Below are positions 14,037 to 17,378 of a stretch of 17,378 nt of DNA, piece by piece. The translations under genes and the position numbers were made by a program. The notes beneath the pieces were generated by a model, which was not told the DNA's origin, searched no databases, and saw only the letters and a program-made list of their open reading frames with translations. Source of the stretch: UMGS1696 sp964430105 (GTDB lineage: Bacteria; Bacillota; Clostridia; Oscillospirales; CAG-272); contig CAYSEF010000043.1 of NCBI GenBank assembly GCA_964430105.1, positions 1-17,378 of the forward strand, in the 5' to 3' direction. Position 1 is the first letter of the stretch, and each line of letters begins with the position of its first letter.

Positions 14037-14822
14037 TCAGTCTTTGATATTTCTTGTGAGCAATGTCAAATTTTTATGATAATGCGATACTATCAAGCTT
14101 TCGTTTATTTCGCCACAGTCAATGCCGTCAGCGAAAACGTAACCTCTCTTATTCGCACGTTCAGTGATAGATATAGTTATCGGGTCATTATGATCGACAA
14201 CTATAGATCTTGTATTGACATTATGCGGACAAATAGGTGTTATAACAAAGCACGGCAGATCAGTGAACAGCTTTGGACCTCCTGCAGAGAAATTATATGC
14301 AGTCGAGCCTGTGGGAGTGGATATTATAACACCGTCACATCGCCAATCGGCAAGAATCTCGCCACGATATTCCGCTTCCATTTGCACACTCACGCCCATA
14401 TTGTACTTTGTCACAACGACATCATTGAGAACGAAATGCTCTTTGTCACCAATCTTAAACGAAATAAGCGAACGCTCAGACTTATCCAGTCTTGTAAAAA
14501 TATCCACACCGTATTTTTCGATATCGGATATTTCAGCGGCGCACAGATAGCCAAGCCGACCGTTATTTACACCAAGCAGAGGTTTATCCATGTTCACCGC
14601 ATACTGTGCAGCGCGAAGAACCGTTCCGTCACCACCTATAGCGACAACATAATCGCAGTCATTCGGAATTTCCTGAACGGTATCCTTTCCAAAGACAGCA
14701 CGGTTTTCTTCCTGTGACAGCCAAAATTCCGCACCGCATTGTTTTTCAAATGATTCAATGCAGAATTTCACCGCTTCAATATGCCGCTCACTTGATGTAT
14801 TAGCGCATATCAACAGCTTCAT
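14037..14822 (-). CDS. nadK: NAD kinase
   Basis: The 261-residue protein has the NAD kinase hallmarks: GGDGT at 63-67, NNGRLGYL (86-93), the LNDVVV stretch (132-137), and a glycine/threonine-rich segment (163-182) with TPTGSTAY and SAGGP. The enzyme phosphorylates NAD+ with ATP to NADP+ in the cytosol and is the only route to NADP. The ATG is preceded by GGAGGA, 27 bases after the nfnB stop. Placement between nfnB and the dehydrogenase links the supply of NADP+ with the transhydrogenase that reduces it. Length and motifs are normal. Confidence 0.95.
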   Translation of the reverse strand: MKLLICANTSSERHIEAVKFCIESFEKQCGAEFWLSQEENRAVFGKDTVQEIPNDCDYVVAIGGDGTVLRAAQYAVNMDKPLLGVNNGRLGYLCAAEISDIEKYGVDIFTRLDKSERSLISFKIGDKEHFVLNDVVVTKYNMGVSVQMEAEYRGEILADWRCDGVIISTPTGSTAYNFSAGGPKLFTDLPCFVITPICPHNVNTRSIVVDHNDPITISITERANKRGYVFADGIDCGEINESLIVSHYHKNLTLLTRNIKD

Positions 14823-14849
14823 GTTAGTCCTCCGTCAGTTTCAAGAGAA

Positions 14850-16256
14850 TTACTTTGAAAGATACTCGTCAATAGCCTTTGCTGCTGTTTTACCTGCGCC
14901 CATTGCAGAAATTACGGTAGCCGCACCTGTTACAGCATCACCGCCTGCATAAACAGCTTCATGTGATGTAAGACCATCTTCATTTACGATAATACCGCCA
15001 CGAGAGTTAACTTCAAGACCTGCAGTAGTATTCTTAATAAGCGGATTCGGAGATGTTCCGATAGCCATGATCACAGTATCAACATCGAGTACGAATTCGG
15101 AGCCTGCAATTTCAACAGGGCGTCTTCTACCCTTTTCATCGGGTTCACCAAGTTCCATCTTAATGCAACGCATACCTGTTACGAAGCCGTTTTTGGGATC
15201 ACGCGGATCTTCCGGATTTTGATAGCCGATTATTTCAACAGGATTATTAAGGAGGCGGAAATCTACTCCTTCTTCTTCTGCGTGTTCAACTTCTTCACGT
15301 CTTGCAGGAAGCTCTTCCATAGAACGTCTGTAGACTATATAAACTTTATCGGCACCAAGACGGAGAGCTGTTCTTGCTGCATCCATTGCTACGTTACCGC
15401 CGCCGACTACAGCTACTCTTCCACCCTTCATAATAGGTGTCTGCGGATCATCCTCGTATGCCTTCATGAGATTTGATCTAGTGAGGAACTCATTTGCAGA
15501 GTATACGCCCTTGAGTGATTCACCGGGAATATTCATGAAGTTAGGCAGACCTGCACCGGAGCCGATGAATACAGCTTCATAGCCCATTTCAAACAGCTCA
15601 TCAATTGTAAGTGTCTTACCGATTACTACATTTGTTTCTATATCAACGCCAAGCTGCTTCAAGGTTTCAACTTCCTTAGCAACTATCTTTTTCGGAAGAC
15701 GGAATTCAGGAATTCCATATACAAGCACGCCACCTGCTGTGTGGAGAGCTTCATATACTGTTACCTTATATCCCTTCTTTGCAAGATCACCTGCACAGGT
15801 AAGACCGGACGGGCCTGAACCTACTACAGCGACCTTATGGCCGTTAGCTGCCGGAACTACGGGTGCTTCAGTGGTATGTTCGTTATGCCAATCCGCAACA
15901 AATCTTTCAATTCTGCCGATACCTACCGGTTCAAACTTAGCACCGAGAGTACATTTACATTCGCACTGAGTTTCCTGAGGACATACTCGACCGCAAACAG
16001 CAGGCAAAGATGAAGATTTTGTAATAATCTGGTACGCACCTTCAAAATCTCTTTCTTTAACTCTTGCAATAAAGTCGGGAATGTTGATATTTACGGGGCA
16101 ACCGTTTACGCACGGGTGATTCTTGCAGTTAAGGCATCTGTTTGCCTCAGCTACTGCCATTTCTTCTGTATATCCGAGTGCCACTTCCTTAAAATTGCGT
16201 GCTCTTACAGCAGGCTCCTGAGTGGGCATTTCATGTTTCTTTGGATTTATCGCCAT
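14850..16256 (-). CDS. nfnB: NADH-dependent ferredoxin:NADP+ oxidoreductase, large subunit
   Basis: This 468-residue flavoprotein resembles the glutamate synthase small subunit and NfnB. Two iron-sulfur motifs sit at the N-terminus: Cys41, 44, 49 and 53, then Cys88, 92, 98 and 102, for two [4Fe-4S] clusters. Two dinucleotide-binding folds follow: VVGSGPSGLTCAG near residue 144 for FAD and VVGGGNVAMDAA near residue 285 for NADPH. NfnAB uses electron bifurcation to couple NADH and reduced ferredoxin to NADP+ reduction. Alone it could be called GltD, but the gene upstream encodes the matching NfnA subunit and no large glutamate synthase gene is present, so NfnB is preferred. AAGGAG sits right after the nfnA stop codon, and the two genes are 12 bases apart. 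Confidence 0.92.
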   Translation of the reverse strand: MAINPKKHEMPTQEPAVRARNFKEVALGYTEEMAVAEANRCLNCKNHPCVNGCPVNINIPDFIARVKERDFEGAYQIITKSSSLPAVCGRVCPQETQCECKCTLGAKFEPVGIGRIERFVADWHNEHTTEAPVVPAANGHKVAVVGSGPSGLTCAGDLAKKGYKVTVYEALHTAGGVLVYGIPEFRLPKKIVAKEVETLKQLGVDIETNVVIGKTLTIDELFEMGYEAVFIGSGAGLPNFMNIPGESLKGVYSANEFLTRSNLMKAYEDDPQTPIMKGGRVAVVGGGNVAMDAARTALRLGADKVYIVYRRSMEELPARREEVEHAEEEGVDFRLLNNPVEIIGYQNPEDPRDPKNGFVTGMRCIKMELGEPDEKGRRRPVEIAGSEFVLDVDTVIMAIGTSPNPLIKNTTAGLEVNSRGGIIVNEDGLTSHEAVYAGGDAVTGAATVISAMGAGKTAAKAIDEYLSK

Positions 16257-16268
16257 TGTAGTTTCTCC

Positions 16269-17117
16269 TTACGCCTTCTTAAACAGATTGCAGGCTTTTT
16301 CGTATGCATGACGTTCATATTCCGCATACATTCTGCCTCGTGACATTGCTTCATCGAAATCAACTTCATATCCGTTGAAATCCGGACCGTCTACGCAGGC
16401 AAATTTTGTAACTTTCTTTCCGTCTTGATTGAGTGTCAAACGACATCCGCCACACATACCGGTACCATCTATCATGATAGGATTCATGGAAACAGTTACG
16501 GGAACATTGTACGGCTTTGCGGTTGCGACAACAAACTTCATCATTACAAGAGGACCGATAGTTATAATCATATCAAACTTTTCGCCTGCTTCAAGCATTT
16601 CACCAAGCGGAACGGTAACATTACCGTGTCTTCCCCATGATCCATCGTCAGTCATCTTTATAAGCTTATCGGAACATTCGGTAAATTCATCTTCGAGAAT
16701 TACGAGATCTTTATTTCTGAAGCCGACAATAGCTGTAACCTCAGCGCCGAGCTTATGGAATTCCTGAGCGATCGGCATAGCGATAGCGCATCCTACACCA
16801 CCACCGATAATGCAAACCTTTTTGATACCTTCGGTATGTGTTGCAACTCCGAGAGGTCCGACAAAGTCGCTGATAGCTTCGCCTTCTTCTTTATTGTTAA
16901 GACGAACTGTGGTTCCGCCGACAACCTGGAAAATGATCTTTACTGTACCCTCTTCGGCATTTGCACCTGCTATGGTAAGCGGTATTCTTTCACCGTCTTC
17001 ATCGACACGCAGAATTATAAACTGTCCGGGCTTAGCTTTTTTTGCAACGAGAGGCGCTTCTATTTCCATCTGAGTAACTGTAGGATTAAGCACCTTTTTA
17101 CGAATGATTTTATACAT
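16269..17117 (-). CDS. nfnA: NADH-dependent ferredoxin:NADP+ oxidoreductase, small subunit
   Basis: The 282-residue protein belongs to the dihydroorotate-dehydrogenase electron-transfer/sulfide dehydrogenase family. RIPLTI (44-49) binds FAD, IIGGGVGCAIAMP (103-115) binds the NAD nucleotide, and DGTGMCGGCR (217-226) with a later Cys241 holds a [2Fe-2S] cluster. Three cysteines (222, 225, 241) and a nearby Asp match the unusual three-Cys, one-Asp ligation known for NfnA. It oxidises or reduces NADH and contributes the FAD that is a main site of NADH chemistry in NfnAB. It is the first gene of the redox operon. An AAAAGGGG site lies before the ATG, and a consensus promoter lies about 155 bases upstream. 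Confidence 0.92.
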   Translation of the reverse strand: MYKIIRKKVLNPTVTQMEIEAPLVAKKAKPGQFIILRVDEDGERIPLTIAGANAEEGTVKIIFQVVGGTTVRLNNKEEGEAISDFVGPLGVATHTEGIKKVCIIGGGVGCAIAMPIAQEFHKLGAEVTAIVGFRNKDLVILEDEFTECSDKLIKMTDDGSWGRHGNVTVPLGEMLEAGEKFDMIITIGPLVMMKFVVATAKPYNVPVTVSMNPIMIDGTGMCGGCRLTLNQDGKKVTKFACVDGPDFNGYEVDFDEAMSRGRMYAEYERHAYEKACNLFKKA

Positions 17118-17159
17118 TGATTCAACCCCTTTTAAGGAAACATAAACAAAAATTTAATT

Positions 17160-17189
17160 CATATGGACGCAAAAGAATCCCATATGGAC
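17160..17189. repeat. Direct repeat in the nfn leader
   Basis: CATATGGAC occurs twice, at 17160-17168 and 17181-17189, a 21-bp period or two helical turns. It lies between the promoter and nfnA. It could bind a regulator or form part of the leader RNA. Confidence 0.5.
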
Positions 17190-17271
17190 ACATTGTATGC
17201 ATATACATACAGCAGAATTCGTTTTATATCCACAGCAAATATATACTTTTCAGCATAAAATATTTATGACT

Positions 17272-17300
17272 ATTATACCTCTCTACGACAATTTTGTCAA
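17272..17300 (-). promoter_or_regulatory. nfnA: SigA-type promoter of the nfn redox operon
   Basis: On the minus strand a perfect TTGACA (17300-17295) and a perfect TATAAT (17277-17272) are 17 bp apart. It predicts a leader near 150 nt. The stretch 17301-17378 beyond it holds no gene that I can see. Confidence 0.88.
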
Positions 17301-17378
17301 GGAGCAATGACTTAAACTGACAAATTTCGGCTATATCCAAAAATACTCACGCTCTTTTTATAGAATATTTATACATAT

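Noticed and set aside
13908..14717. A 269-codon plus-strand reading frame
   Set aside because: It runs antisense across the dehydrogenase start and nadK, both of which have clear motifs and ribosome sites. Its own protein shows no family features.
14850..16256. Glutamate synthase small subunit (GltD)
   Set aside because: The domain family is shared, but the adjacent NfnA-type partner and the lack of a large glutamate synthase gene favour NfnB.

Overview
The window looks like chromosome of an anaerobic, low-GC, Gram-positive Clostridia bacterium, probably a Ruminococcus/Oscillospiraceae-type gut or rumen commensal. The reasons are AT-rich intergenic DNA with near-consensus SigA promoters, AAGGAG-type ribosome binding sites, a YtvI-like sporulation membrane protein, an NfnAB transhydrogenase, a lysine riboswitch and secreted carbohydrate-binding modules. 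The genus is inference. No tRNA, rRNA, CRISPR array, phage gene or insertion sequence was seen.

Layout, left to right. (1) 49-1140 (+) is an AI-2E/YtvI-type membrane protein. It converges, through a bidirectional terminator, on 1262-2677 (-), a secreted, membrane-anchored protein with a CBM9-like and an F5/8C-like module and its own consensus promoter and structured leader. (2) 2926-4629 (-) is an NhaC-family transporter. Its ~270-nt leader folds as a lysine riboswitch followed by an intrinsic terminator, which identifies the protein as a probable lysine importer (LysW type). (3) 5059-11068 (-) is a tight five-gene unit resembling a rearranged dlt (D-alanylation) operon. In transcription order it holds a stand-alone adenylation enzyme, a GNAT acyltransferase, an acyl carrier protein, a DltB-like MBOAT protein, and an SGNH-like domain fused to a NodB-type polysaccharide deacetylase. 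(4) 11261-12481 (+) is a cytosolic GH32/GH43-like glycosidase, transcribed divergently from the five-gene unit through back-to-back promoters. (5) 12576-17117 (-) is a probable operon nfnA-nfnB-nadK-lactate/malate dehydrogenase-YbaK family, driven by a consensus promoter near the right edge.

How the genes may work together. The five-gene unit has every activity needed to activate a small carboxylic or amino acid, tether it to a carrier protein, pass it through the membrane and place it on a cell-envelope polymer. The added GNAT and deacetylase suggest chemistry beyond plain D-alanylation. The right-hand operon groups enzymes that make NADP (NadK), exchange electrons among NADH, NADPH and ferredoxin (NfnAB) and use NADH on a 2-oxoacid (LDH/MDH). 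That reads as a redox-balancing module for fermentation.

The most notable items are the variant dlt-like locus with its SGNH-NodB fusion, the riboswitch-based reassignment of the NhaC protein, and an arginine at the specificity position of the LDH-like enzyme. All function calls come from reading motifs by eye; no database search was run.
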